A DNA stretch of 64,000 nt, taken from Eunapius fragilis. Its lineage: Eukaryota; Porifera; Demospongiae; Spongillida; Spongillidae. How positions within the stretch are numbered: the first letter of the stretch is position 1; each line of letters begins with the position of its first letter. The position numbers and the translations under genes were made by a program. The DNA lies in contig OY811972.1 in NCBI GenBank assembly GCA_963681505.1, positions 12,070,279 through 12,134,278 on the forward strand, in the 5' to 3' direction. Below are positions 15,001-26,596 of the stretch, one piece after another. The notes beneath the pieces were generated by a model. It was not told the DNA's origin. It was given only the letters and a program-made list of their open reading frames with translations, and ran no database searches.

Positions 15001-15931
15001 CTGGGCACCCCTACCCATCAGCACTTCAACACACTCAACATGGCCAGCTAGTGCTGCCCAAATCAGTGGTGTCATTCCACCCTGGAAGGAGGAAGGTATA
15101 ATCACAGGCTGGAAAGCCTGGGCAGGAGGGAGGGTACCACTCAGAAAATAAGCACGGACTATGATGAGGGGAAGGGTCCACTAAGAACAATCCCCTCATC
15201 ATGTTGTTATGGTACATCACGAGAAGTGTGCTCCACAACAGAGCAGATCACACAGGTAATCCTCATACTGTAGGTACCAGAGCCAACGTATGAAGGATGG
15301 TGGGTGTGATGGTGGAGTGTTCCCGGTGTTAGCAGTACAAGTGATTTTATTGCAAGAAAACTAGCTATCTAATTGCTTCAGAATAGAAATGACATACCCC
15401 TAAATGCATTGCTACTAAATCATGTTGCACACAATTTACTTTACATGAAAGCAAGTTGACACGAGCATCTCACCTCATCAGTGGCATCAACATTAACCCC
15501 TCCATCAAGCAGCCTGATCACCTCCTCAGTACTGCCGTCTCTTGCTGCAGCTATTAGCTTCCCGTCCAGTTCCTACAGTGATATACAAAAGTTGGTGACA
15601 GACACAGCGGAAGCTAAAGGTAAAACCTCCCGGGTCACTACCATATTCATATATTATATAGAGAGGTTGCAGTGTCATCCCGGGAAGAGCGGCGGCCATA
15701 TATTTTGGTGTCTCCAGTTCATGTTTCGGATTAGTTACAACCTGTAACAGAGCTGGGGACACCAAAAGCATGGCCGCCGCTCTTCCCAGGATGACACGAC
15801 CAGGTCGGTATGGGTCAATTGTCTCAACCCTTCTACGTACAGTCTTCATCATGACGTACCTCTTGGCCCACAGCAGGATGTTTGATGGCTGCTGGTGCTT
15901 CATCGAGGAGGCTGCTGGACTGTGCCTCCAT
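1..15931 (-). CDS. Ankyrin-repeat protein gene, 5' part (continues beyond window start)
   Basis: Multi-exon minus-strand gene. Exons in transcription order: 15931-15860, 15572-15474, 15081-14983, 14303-14205, 13953-13855, 12902-12804, 11932-11834, 11563-11465, 10629-10531, 7038-6940, 6201-6103, 5050-4952, 4033-3935, 1739-1641 and 50-1 (cut by the edge). Exon 1 supplies a start codon and 24 codons. Each following complete exon is exactly 99 bp, begins and ends in phase 0, has AG/GT borders and encodes one 33-residue ankyrin repeat (TPL, GH and LL hallmarks). The visible protein is about 470 residues of solenoid, expected to bind other proteins. Domains beyond the window are unknown; the related gene at 47.7-62.3 kb adds Roc-COR-Death, so this one may too (inference). 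Exon joins are read by eye and not supported by transcripts, and alternative splicing of these interchangeable exons is possible. Confidence 0.85.
1641..1739 (-). CDS. Ankyrin exon GGQ
   Basis: 33 codons starting GGQSPLWIACFNGHLEVVKK and ending INQATK before GTTGGT. It differs from the exon at 4952-5050 at only two residues. Confidence 0.85.
2311..3300. mobile_element. Non-autonomous foldback element with ~95-bp inverted ends
   Basis: Left end 2311-2406 (ACAGAGTC ... GGTACAAGCTG) is the imperfect reverse complement of 3190-3300. Further nested arms occur inside: 2806-2835 pairs with 3010-3035, and a perfect 14-bp stem 2886-2899/2904-2917 has a 4-base loop. No convincing transposase is visible. 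It occurs in only one of the two duplicated segments, so it was inserted or retained after duplication. Confidence 0.6.
3935..6201 (-). CDS. Ankyrin exons NNK, SGQ and DNE
   Basis: Exons 6201-6103 (NNKTPLYVACQKGHRDIVQ), 5050-4952 (SGQSPLWIACFNGHLEVVKK) and 4033-3935 (DNETPLYVACQKGHLDFVQ), each 33 codons in phase 0. The NNK/SGQ pair and the DNE/GGQ pair (the latter finishing at 1641) are the two copies of a duplicated two-exon segment. Confidence 0.85.
6660..6783. repeat. 22-bp minisatellite, array 1
   Basis: Several copies of GGTGGTCTGTAGGGATAGAG-type units in the intron beside the 6940 exon. The same unit forms the arrays at 9893-10375 and 11105-11405. Confidence 0.85.
6940..7038 (-). CDS. 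Ankyrin exon, LEVVKKLIEAGA type
   Basis: Starts DGWSPLWTASYNGHLEVVKK and ends INQADM at a GTTTGT donor. Flanking intron sequence on both sides matches that around the 10531-10629 exon, including a 22-bp minisatellite on the low-coordinate side. Confidence 0.85.
7440..8314 (-). mobile_element. Composite dispersed element, copy A (body plus hairpin)
   Basis: The body at about 7620-7990 matches 54530-54880 in inverted orientation, and both bodies adjoin the same hairpin (8029-8314 and 54084-54359). Both carry a short frame beginning MVKF(L/S)SLRNVPVLSYALPR, on minus here and plus in the other copy. A diverged version of this body, beginning near ATGAATGTCATTAA, also starts the elements at 36647 and 62827. 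No transposase is seen, so it is probably non-autonomous. Confidence 0.65.
8029..8314. mobile_element. Hairpin MITE, copy 1
   Basis: 286 bp bounded by ACAAGTAAATAAAAACATTC and its reverse complement. The two arms match essentially perfectly over more than 110 bp and are separated by a short loop of about 40 bp. Copies: 54084-54359 (nearly identical, one arm with a small deletion), 38944-39234 (diverged) and part at 46185-46340. Confidence 0.85.
8600..9337 (-). pseudogene. Degenerate ORF of unknown, probably transposon-related protein
   Basis: On the minus strand an ATG at 9337 opens a Cys-rich stretch (RCKCKVSSWPLCGSACKRCG) that soon meets a stop. The frame resumes downstream (GPYNIKRMFDQGARVSS ... 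YPGRYTLPGENEKRVEITKL) and, after a frame change near 8790, continues with KQYVKHLEELVERNPTIKP and a Lys-rich tail. A Cys cluster followed by repeated LPxExxIKxxVSxLK-like helices resembles proteins linked to invertebrate DNA transposons, but I cannot name the family. The stop and frame change point to a decayed copy inside an ankyrin-gene intron. Confidence 0.4.
9893..10375. repeat. 22-bp minisatellite, array 2
   Basis: About twenty degenerate copies of the 22-bp unit beside the 10531 exon. Long frames across it encode only repeated Thr/Pro/Ser/Leu and are not treated as genes. Confidence 0.85.
10531..10629 (-). CDS. Ankyrin exon, LEVVKKLIEAGA type
   Basis: 33 codons starting DGGSPLWAASYNGHLEVVKK and ending INQAHK at a GTTTGT donor. 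It is one of four near-identical exons (1641, 4952, 6940, 10531) that mark successive segment duplications. Confidence 0.85.
11105..11405. repeat. 22-bp minisatellite, array 3
   Basis: About thirteen copies of the same unit as the two other arrays. The unique sequence before it (10950-11100) also matches 9740-9890, so array and flank were duplicated together. Confidence 0.85.
11465..12902 (-). CDS. Ankyrin exon cassette, copy 2 (three exons)
   Basis: Exons 12902-12804 (GGMTPLIWAALAGHVECVE), 11932-11834 (NGGTPLMYATASGHDECVK) and 11563-11465 (ELEGMLIAAAADGSTEEVI) repeat the order and sequence of the cassette at 13855-15081. The last exon ends DATTA before its GTGAGA donor, where the other two copies end DATDE. 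The phase-0 borders keep the reading frame whichever cassette is included. Confidence 0.85.
12065..12295. repeat. 12-bp minisatellite
   Basis: About nineteen copies of CCACTGAACAAC, nearly perfect, in an ankyrin-gene intron. Open frames through it (repeats such as NNPL, LFSG, GCSV) exist on both strands only because the unit length is divisible by three. Confidence 0.9.
13629..13722. repeat. 21-bp minisatellite
   Basis: Four to five copies of GTGGCTGACCAACCCAGGG-type units, intronic. No coding signal is seen. Confidence 0.8.
13855..15572 (-). CDS. Ankyrin exon cassette, copy 1 (four exons)
   Basis: Four 99-bp exons: 15572-15474 (ELDGKLIAAARDGSTEEVI), 15081-14983 (GGMTPLIWAALAGHVECVE), 14303-14205 (NGVTPLMYAIAAGHDECVK) and 13953-13855 (ELEGMLIAAAAGGSTEEVI). 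The last three form a cassette that recurs at 11465-12902 in the same order. The ELxG exon type recurs three times and is followed each time by the same intron flank, so duplication included intron sequence. Confidence 0.85.
15670..15798. mobile_element. Short GC-rich hairpin element in intron 1 of the ankyrin gene
   Basis: Arm 15672-15713 (GTGTCATCCCGGGAAGAGCG ...) pairs with 15758-15797 around a short centre, giving a hairpin of about 125 bp. Related GC-rich sequence (GTGTCATC ... CCCGGGAAGG in reverse) occurs at 43820-43850 and 44990-45010, so it may be a small dispersed element. Confidence 0.55.
15860..15931 (-). CDS. First coding exon of the ankyrin gene
   Basis: The ATG at 15931-15929 opens 24 codons beginning MEAQSSSLLDEAPAA and ending GQE at a GTACGT donor (15859). 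The phase-0 end joins directly to the 99-bp exon at 15474-15572, which begins ELDGKLIAAA. No signal peptide is visible, so a cytoplasmic product is likely. The start was chosen because it is the only in-frame ATG upstream of a good donor and lies just below an NRF-1-like promoter motif. Confidence 0.7.
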
Positions 15932-15962
15932 CACTTGGAAAGAACGCCGCAACGTAGATGGT

Positions 15963-15974
15963 TGCGCATGCGCA
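15963..15974. promoter_or_regulatory. NRF-1-like palindrome upstream of the ankyrin gene start
   Basis: A perfect TGCGCATGCGCA lies 32 bp upstream of the proposed ATG of the minus-strand ankyrin gene. This matches the NRF-1 binding consensus, a common metazoan core-promoter-proximal element. Position and perfect match support a promoter role; occupancy is inference. Confidence 0.5.
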
Positions 15975-15999
15975 GTAAATCATTATACTAGGCTTTTAG

Positions 16000-16643
16000 A
16001 TCACTATTTCGAAACGCTTCGAGCGCTTCCAGACGAACATCAGAAACTGCGAAAAATTAAGCACAAAATTCATAATCTTTGTTGTGCAACTTAAGCAAAC
16101 AATGTTACACTTCGTTGTGCCCATGCACAATAGTTAGACCATGCGCAGTATCAAATAAAACAATAAGTAACAGTTTTTGTCCTCCGACAACGACATTAAA
16201 TCACCCGGGTTTTGCGAAAACACAAAGCAACGCCCCCATATTTCGGAGCGCGATGGAATAAACAAATAAGGTTGCTATGACAACTATTTGAATTAATTTT
16301 CGGGATCATCGAACAAAGATTTGGTATAAAGAAAAAGGCTACACGAAGTCCCCAAACAGAAAAGCGGCATGGTGTAATGTTTGAATTTGCAGAAAATTCA
16401 AATTCCAAATAAGTGTAGCCAGTCTTAACATACCTGAGTGCAAAAAAATCTTGCATGCACCGTTTAAGGTATTTCTGTGTCCATCAGGTTGGTGCGGCAT
16501 CTTGCACATTTTCCAGCAGCTATGCCGTATGCATCTAACATAAAGGCAACAAAAGAGGTATAATATGCTGCAGCAGAACCTCCTGGGCCACATTACACAC
16601 AAATTAAAGCGGTTCATTTAAAGTAGAAATTTTATAGCCCTGT

Positions 16644-16674
<31 letters not shown>

Positions 16675-18473
16675 TGGATGATCGACTTGTAAGTACCAAT
16701 TAAGTACCCATTAAGGTAATTAATTACCCTCCCCACATTCCTACAAGTATTTATGTGTAACGCTGTACGCCGGCTAGCGCGCTTATAATTACACAAAACG
16801 CACACTAGCTGATAAATACAACATTTCCACAACAGAACTGTCTCGTTGCTTTATTCGTATTCAATGTAATATTAACACTTGCTGATGTTTGAAACGTGCT
16901 TGTATAGCTGATGCCTATCAAACCTGCAATTACCAAGTAGTGACTTAATACCATACACGAGATGATTAATGATCCAACGAAATAATCACCAACCATCAGT
17001 GTGGCTAGCCTAGTTTGACTTATGCTGACTGTGACTTTGCTTCACTCAGTCAGCCGAGCACTTGTATTTAGGTACCTTTATGATGAGTAGGTGTGTATTG
17101 GCATGGTGTGCAGATGTGCAGGTGTACATGTCCTGGTGCACATTGCTATAGGGACACTGCTACGTACCATTCACATACCAAATAACGGATCTCACGTGAT
17201 GTTAGGGTATATTTCATTTTTCATGCACCTTCAACTCTGACTACATTTGTCATGTCATAGTATGTCATTCGCTAGCTGTTGTAATTTGCTGCGGTTTCTT
17301 TTAGATGTGATTTTGAACTGGAGTATGGTTTAGCTACTTTGTGCATACTGCCACACAACAAATTACAGAGACACACAACCAGATAGACAGAGGGGGGGGC
17401 CATATACAACGTTAATTTAGAGGGGTGGGCCCCCACACCCTCTGGGGAAAAACCTACATTGAGTAAAAATCCACTTGAATGAAAAACCTCAAAGCAGGAA
17501 AAAAAACCTGAGCCTAATACATTACTCTACATTAGACAACAGACACACAAAACATATAAGTTCAGGACTTCCAGCCAGTTTTAAGAGAGTGCCCAGTGGT
17601 TAAGGGAATCACGAATATTGCACCTATTGGATAGACAAACCCACTAAACACTCACACCTCCTCAACAGAAAAAAAGTTTGTAGCACGTGCTCAAAAGCTT
17701 TAAATGACACTCATACTAAGGTACCAGCCTTATAACCTCCCAACTACATAGCATGTCACATGCTATACACTCAATTACATTTGAATTGGGAGGGATCTTA
17801 GTTTCTGCCTGATTCACTATGTTCCAACGTCAGAATCTAATATATGGCTAATTATAAATTCAGTGTTTAACAACTTTATGATGGATAGAATGCATAAGGA
17901 CCATTGGATAGAAGCTATATGTAAATGAAAACATTTGAAAACTTGAAAAACTACCCTGAAGGGTGATTTTGCTGGCCACAGTCCCATATAATGGTACACA
18001 TGACCAGTGGAGTTCAGAGCACTTTGTGTCTTTGCCTGGAGTTTCCTAATAAGAATAATTTACCTATCAAATTAACTTAGTATTATATAAATCCCAATGC
18101 AATACAACTGATAACAGGTTATGTGTATGAAGTGACATGACATTTATATCTTCACCACTGATGCAATAACTGGGCCAGAGTGAACCCAGATTCAGATCTA
18201 CTGAGAGAGGGACAATGCAGGGTGTATCTTGTGCTGTGTGTACTTGTGTGTTATAAGATCAAAGTACTTATTCTGCGTGCACGTGACTAGCTCTTTGGCC
18301 ACGCAGCGTCATTGTTGTAGTGTCTAAAGTGCTGGTTTCTGAGTACAATAAAATTACAAGTAAACGTAATTTAACAGATTTATGCGAGAGGAAGCGATAT
18401 GAATCAGTTATTAGAATAAACGTTTAACAATTTGGCGGGCAGCCATTGGCGGCACATTTGATTTCATTTTTAA
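16000..18473. other. Intergenic region between divergent ankyrin and POLE genes
   Basis: No exon I can support. It holds the ankyrin-gene upstream region, a short (TA)n tract at about 16644-16668, and upstream sequence of the plus-strand POLE copy. Short frames here lack homology or splice support. Confidence 0.5.
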
Positions 18474-18740
18474 ATGTCGGCGAAGGTACAGATAGACGAA
18501 GAAACTGGGCTTCCTGTAATCAAGAGGAGGCCAGCCCACGAGAAGTAAGAGTAGCCAATAAAGTACGTTGCCTTGAACACCTTCAAACCTTCCGTCCACT
18601 TCCTTTGCAATAGAGAGGACAGTACGCCGTCAAGTCGCTACTTGAGGTCCCAGAAGTGTGACGAAATCGATGCCAAGTTCGGGTTTTCACACTACAGAGA
18701 TGCCGCAGAAAGAACGGGATGGATGATCAACATGCACCCG
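18474..18740 (+). CDS. POLE: POLE exons 1-2 (start and N-terminus)
   Basis: The ATG at 18474 begins MSAKVQIDEETGLPVIKR. A 69-bp intron (18545-18613, GTAAGA...TAG) splits a Lys codon, and exon 2 continues to the conserved GWMINMHP motif of POLE. The start is supported by the correct phase into exon 2 and by the usual short, poorly conserved POLE N-terminus. Confidence 0.8.
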
Positions 18741-19128
18741 GTGAGGCAGTTCAGTCACGTGACTATCGTCCAGCCCATACATGTAGACGCGTACTCCCCA
18801 TTGCACACATCAATACTCACCACATTCCTGCATCCCTTTATACCACCAGAAATAATATATCTCTGGTCACACACACATACAACCAGAACGCCTATTTTTG
18901 TTACGTAACCTCGCCCCCCTTTTTTAACACCAGTAATACGTACATGCATCTATCCATGCACTCATATACTTTTGAACACTATGCCCAAAAATGGTTTGCC
19001 AGGCTGATGTGCTGGATGAAAACAAGCAGCTTGTAAGTTCAGTGGACTTCTATTTCATAGAGGAAGATGGACAAAGGTTCAAAGTAGCTCTACCCTACCA
19101 ACCTTACTTCTACTTAGCTACCAAGAAG

Positions 19129-19129
19129 G

Positions 19130-19186
<57 letters not shown>

Positions 19187-19385
19187 ATGCGTATGTGTGT
19201 ATGTGTGTGTGAGGTTGTGTGTACTTCTCTATTGTAAGTGTGTGTTGGTAAGTGTGTGTGCATGTGTGTGTGTGTGCATGTGTGTGTATATGTGTCGTGT
19301 GTTGGTGTATGCACGTGTGTTGTTGTATGTGCTTGATATGTATGTGGTACATGTGTGTGTGTGTATGTATATTTGTGTTGGGTGA
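19129..19385. repeat. (TG)n microsatellite starting at a POLE splice donor
   Basis: The GTAGGTGTGTG donor of exon 3 runs directly into a long TG tract with interspersed degenerate copies. Confidence 0.9.
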
Positions 19386-19553
19386 TGTTTTGCAACTGCA
19401 TGTTCTGTCACATATACCACTGCCATGTGCACACAATGTGTAGTACAGTTCACATATCTGTACCAGTGCTATTTGTGTATGTGCAAGTACACTGCTACAT
19501 GTATGTGCACACATACTTGTACCAGTACTGTATTGTGATCACAAATTCGCCAG

Positions 19554-19646
19554 GATGCTGAAAGGTAAGTGAGCTCATACCTAAGCAGGAAGCTCTCTGG
19601 CAGGCTAGCCAGCATTGACATGGTGGAGAAGGAAGACTTGGACCTG
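19554..19646 (+). CDS. POLE: POLE exon 4 with in-frame stop
   Basis: Phase 0 at both ends, 31 codons, matching the region before the conserved EKEDLDL. Codon 5 is TAA (19566-19568) where the family has Glu. The frame is otherwise intact (VSSYLSRKLSGRLASID). The context GGTAAGTGAG also forms a strong donor consensus. Confidence 0.85.
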
Positions 19647-19780
19647 GTATGGGTGGGGCTTGGTTTAGGGCATCCCATTAGTTGATCTTTTCTCCCACCT
19701 CCAGCCTAACCACCTTGTAGGACTGAAGGGGAAGTACCTAAACCTGAGGTTCCACACAGTTGAAGATCTCATGAAAGCAA

Positions 19781-22700
19781 AGAGGTACACATGTACACTA
19801 GTGATCAGAGGTACACATGTACACTAGTGATCAGAGGTACACATGTACACTAGTGATCAGAGGTACACATGTACACTAGTGATCAGAGGTGCACATGTAC
19901 ACTAGTGATCAGAGGTACACATGTACACTAGTGATCAGAGGTGCACATGTACACTAGTGATCAGAGGTACACATGTACACTAGTGATCAGAGGTACTCAT
20001 GTACACTAGTGATCAGAGGTACACATGTACACCAGTGATCAGAGGTACACATGTACACTAGTGATCAGAGGTACACATGTAATCTAGTGATCAGAGGTAC
20101 ACATGTACACTAGTGATCAGAGGTACACATGTACACTAGTGATCAGAGGTACACATGTACACCAGTGATCAGGGGTACACATGTACACTAGTGATCAGAG
20201 GTACACATGTACACTAATGATCAGAGGTACACATGTAATCTAGTGATCAGAGGTACACATGTACACTAGTGATCAGAGGTACACATGTACACTAGTGATC
20301 AGAGGTACACATGTACACTAGTGATCAGAGGTACACATGTACACTAGTGATCAGAGGTACACATGTACACTAGTGATCAGAGGTACACATGTACACTAGT
20401 GATCAGAGGTACACATGTACACTAGTGATCAGAGGTACACATGTACACTAGTGATCAGAGGTACACATGTACACTAGTGATCAGAGGTACACATGTACAC
20501 TAGTGATCAGAGGTACACATGTACACTAGTGATCAGAGGTACACATGTACACTAGTGATCAGAGGTGCACATGTACACTAGTGATCAGAGGTACACATGT
20601 ACACTAGTGATCAGAGGTGCACATGTACACTAGTGATCAGAGGTACACATGTACACTAGTGATCAGAGGTACTCATGTACACTAGTGATCAGAGGTACAC
20701 ATGTACACCAGTGATCAGAGGTACACATGTACACTAGTGATCAGAGGTACACATGTAATCTAGTGATCAGAGGTACACATGTACACTAGTGATCAGAGGT
20801 ACACATGTACACTAGTGATCAGAGGTACACATGTACACCAGTGATCAGGGGTACACATGTACACTAGTGATCAGAGGTACACATGTACACTAATGATCAG
20901 AGGTACACATGTAATCTAGTGATCAGAGGTACACATGTACACTAGTGATCAGAGGTACACATGTACACTAGTGATCAGAGGTACACATGTACACTAGTGA
21001 TCAGAGGTACACATGTACACTAGTGATCAGAGGTACACATGTACACTAGTGATCAGAGGTACACATGTACACTAGTGATCAGAGGTACACATGTACACTA
21101 GTGATCAGAGGTACACATGTACACTAGTGATCAGAGGTACACATGTACACTAGTGATCAGAGGTACACATGTACACTAGTGATCAGAGGTACACATGTAC
21201 ACTAGTGATCAGAGGTACACATGTACACTAGTGATCAGAGGTGCACATGTACACTAGTGATCAGAGGTACACATGTACACTAGTGATCAGAGGTGCACAT
21301 GTACACTAGTGATCAGAGGTACACATGTACACTAGTGATCAGAGGTACTCATGTACACTAGTGATCAGAGGTACACATGTACACCAGTGATCAGAGGTAC
21401 ACATGTACACTAGTGATCAGAGGTACACATGTACACTGGTGATCAGAGGTACACATGTACACTAGTGATCAGAGGTACACATGTACACTAATGATCAGAG
21501 GTACACATGTAATCTAGTGATCACCACATGTACACTAGTGATCAGAGGTACACATGTACACCAGTGATCAGAGGTACACATGTACACTAGTGATCAGAGG
21601 TACACATGTACACTAGTGATCAGAGGTACACATGTACACTAGTGATCAGAGGTACACATGTACACTAGTGATCAGAGGTACACATGTACACTAGTGATCA
21701 GAGGTACACATGTACACTAGTGATCAGAGGTACACATGTACACCAGTGATCAGAGGTACACATGTACACTAGTGATCAGAGGTACACATGTACACCAGTG
21801 ATCAGAGGTACACATGTACACTAGTGATCAGAGGTACACATGTACACTAGTGATCAGAGGTACACATGTACACTAGTGATCAGAGGTACACATGTACACC
21901 AGTGATCAGAGGTACACATGTACACTAGTGATCAGAGGTACACATGTACACTAGTGATCAGAGGTACACATGTACACCAGTGATCAGAGGTACACATGTA
22001 CACTAGTGATCAGAGGTACACATGTACACCAGTGATCAGAGGTACACATGTACACTAGTGATCAGAGGTACACATGTACACTAGTGATCAGAGGTACACG
22101 TGTACACTAGTGATCAGAGGTACACATGTACACTAGTGATCAGAGGTACACGTGTACACTAGTGATCAGAGGTACACATGTACACCAATGATCAGAGGTA
22201 CACGTGTACACTAGTGATCAGAGGTACACATGTACACCAGTGATCAGAGGTACACGTGTACACTAGTGATCAGAGGTACACGTGTACACTAGTGATCAGA
22301 GGTACACATGTACACTAGTGATCAGAGGTACACATGTACACTAGTGATCAGAGGTACACATGTACACTAGTGATCAGAGGTACACATGTACACTAGTGAT
22401 CAGAGGTACACATGTACACTAGTGATCAGAGGTACACATGTACACCAGTGATCAGAGGTACACGTGTACACTAGTGATCAGAGGTACACATGTACACCAG
22501 TGATCAGAGGTACACGTGTACACTAGTGATCAGAGGTACACATGTACACTAGTGATCAGAGGTACACATGTACACTAGTGATCAGAGGTGCACATGTACA
22601 CTAGTGATCAGAGGTACACATGTACACTAGTGATCAGAGGTACACATGTACACTAGTGATCAGAGGTACACATGTACACCAGTGATCAGAGGTACACATG

Positions 22701-23725
22701 TACACCAGTGATCAGAGGTACACATGTACACTAGTGATCAGAGGTACACATGTACACTAGTGATCAGAGGTACACATGTACACCAGTGATCAGAGGTACA
22801 CATGTACACTAGTGATCAGAGGTACACATGTACACTAGTGATCAGAGGTACACATGTACACTAGTGATCAGAGGTACACATGTACACTAGTGATCAGAGG
22901 TACACATGTACACTAGTGATCAGAGGTACACATGTACACTAGTGATCAGAGGTACACATGTACACCAGTGATCAGAGGTACACATGTACACCAGTGATCA
23001 GAGGTACACATGTACACTAGTGATCAGAGGTACACATGTACACCAGTGATCAGAGGTACACATGTACACCAGTGATCAGAGGTACACATGTACACTAGTG
23101 ATCAGAGGTACACATGTACACTAGTGATCAGAGGTACACATGTACACCAGTGATCAGAGGTGCACATGTACACTAGTGATCAGAGGTACACATGTACACC
23201 AGTGATCAGAGGTACACATGTACACTAGTGATCAGAGGTACACATGTACACTAGTGATCAGAGGTACACATGTACACCAGTGATCAGAGGTACACATGTA
23301 CAGTTGTGATCAGAGGTACACATGTACACCAGTGATCAGAGGTACACATGTACACTAGTGATCAGAGGTACACATGTACACCAGTGATCAGAGGTACACA
23401 TGTACACTAGTGATCAGAGGTACACATGTACACTAGTGATCAGAGGTACACATGTACACCAGTGATCAGAGGTACACATGTACACCAGTGATCAGAGGTA
23501 CACATGTGCACTAGTGATCAGAGGTACACATGTACACTACTGATCAGAGGTACACATGTACACCAGTGATCAGAGGTACACATATACACTAGTGATCAGA
23601 GGTACACATGTACACTAGTGATCAGAGGTACACATGTACACTAGTGATCAGAGGTACACATATACACTAGTGATCAGAGGTACACATGTACACTAGTGAT
23701 CAGAGGTACACATGTACACTAGTAA
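19781..23725. repeat. 26-bp minisatellite filling POLE intron 5 (~150 copies)
   Basis: Unit AGGTACACATGTACACTAGT plus GATCAG (26 bp), nearly invariant over 3.9 kb. The first unit begins at the exon 5 donor itself (AGAG|GTACAC), so every unit carries a donor-like AG|GTACAC. Variant units (GTGCAC, GTACTC, CACCAG, GTAATCTAG, ACTAATG) recur in the same order every 676 bp (26 units) across about 19.88-21.5 kb, which is a higher-order repeat. The second half uses other variants such as CACGTGTAC. Confidence 0.95.
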
Positions 23726-23778
23726 AGGGTCCTAACTATAATGCAGTGCATGTGACTGTCACATGATCTCTCCTGCAG

Positions 23779-24521
23779 GGATGTAATGCCTGCTGTCAAG
23801 AAGAACAAGGAGAGAGAGAAGTCTCATTCAGCCTACGATCCTTCTCTGTTTACCAGGTACATATGTGTCCACTTTGGCATGTGGTGGGATTGTGTTATTA
23901 TTGGTAGTGTACAATGGTTAGGTCTAATGAGTATCTGCACGTGTCCTTTACACCCACTCATCCCCTCACACCCACTCATCCCTTTACACCCACTCATCCC
24001 CACACACCCACTCATCCCCCTCACACCCACTCATCCCCCCAGGGTCTCCAGTGAGCCTGTCCTATCTACTCACATCACTGACCAGATGGAGAATATTGTG
24101 GACATCAGAGAACATGATGTTCCCTACCACATCAGGGTTGCCATTGACAACAAGCTAAACGTGGGCCACTGGTATCGCGTGAGAGGCCATGGAAACGATC
24201 CTCCTGAAATCCTTCCAATCGCTGACGAACCAGATAGACCAGTGAGTTGTTTTAAAATACCAGCTCTGTTATCCAATAAAAGTCACTGAGCACTTTGTAA
24301 TATCACATGCATCCTGGGAAATGGTTACATGTAGCAGTGTGGGACACAAGTCATCCATCTAAGTGCATGACCTGTTTATGTCATGGATTACTTACTGTAC
24401 TGACTATTCTATTAGGAGCCCATTGTCCTCGCTTATGACATAGAGACAACCAAACTGCCTCTCAAGTTTCCTGACCCAAATTCAGACTCCATAATGATGA
24501 TATCCTACATGATCGATGGAC

Positions 24522-24605
<84 letters not shown>

Positions 24606-24890
24606 CACAAGGGATGTACAACTGTTTATAATGTCACATTCAGCACCTACATGTGTAAGTACTGCATGTTGCTGTGTTGTCATGTGTTTCTAGGGTTACC
24701 TGCTGACCAATCGGGAGGTGATAGGGGCCGACGTGGAGGACTTTGAGTACACCCCAAAGCCAGAGTATGAGGGACCCTTCACTGTGTGGAACATGTCCAA
24801 TGAGGCTGCTGTGTTGAGGAAGTTCTTTGAACACATCCTTGAGGTCAAGCCACACATCTTTGTCACTTACAATGGAGACTCTTTTGACTG
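23779..24890 (+). CDS. POLE: POLE exons 6-9, start of the exonuclease domain
   Basis: Exons 23779-23856, 24043-24241, 24416-24523 and 24694-24890. They encode the [11 protein letters not shown] and GHWYRVR segment, Exo I motif DIETT within [16 protein letters not shown], and Exo [11 protein letters not shown], with the catalytic Asp/Glu residues retained. Split Arg and Trp codons rejoin correctly. Confidence 0.85.
23950..24042. repeat. Short tandem repeat forming a POLE acceptor tract
   Basis: About five copies of CACCCACTCATCCC-type units lead directly into the AG acceptor of exon 7, so the polypyrimidine tract is itself repetitive. Confidence 0.8.
24524..24604. repeat. (TG)n microsatellite starting at the exon 8 donor
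   Basis: The donor of exon 8 is the first GT of a roughly 80-bp TG tract. Confidence 0.9.
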
Positions 24891-25244
24891 GTATGGAAGG
24901 GTGAAGAGTGGAAGTGGAGTGTGGAGGGATGGTGGGAAGTGTGGAGGGGAGGATGGTGTTTGGTGGAGAGGGGTGTGGTGGGGTGTGTGTGGATGAGAAG
25001 GTGGGTGTGGGAGAAGGTGTAGAGTGGAGTGTGGAGAGGAGGGTGGGGAGTGGTGCTGTCTGTTGAGGGAGGATAAGGGGAGGGTATGATATGTGAATGC
25101 TACTTATGGTGTTAAGAGAGGGTGGAAGTGTGAATAGAGGTGGGAACTTTGTTTTGGACTATTGTCTTGAGGGTGTTTCAATATTGTTACCTCATAGGTC
25201 TGTATTTCTCTGTCCTCCTCCCCATTCCCTCTCCTTTGGTGCAG

Positions 25245-26596
<1,352 letters not shown>

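Noticed and set aside
15526-15903. 125-codon frame on minus through the first ankyrin exon
   Set aside because: It reads exon 1 in the wrong frame and runs through the GC-rich hairpin; the spliced 24-codon exon explains the region better.
19110-19514. 134-codon Thr/His-rich frame on minus
   Set aside because: Reverse reading of the TG microsatellite in a POLE intron.
19781-23725. CRISPR array
   Set aside because: The repeats are contiguous with no unique spacers, in a eukaryotic intron; this is a minisatellite.
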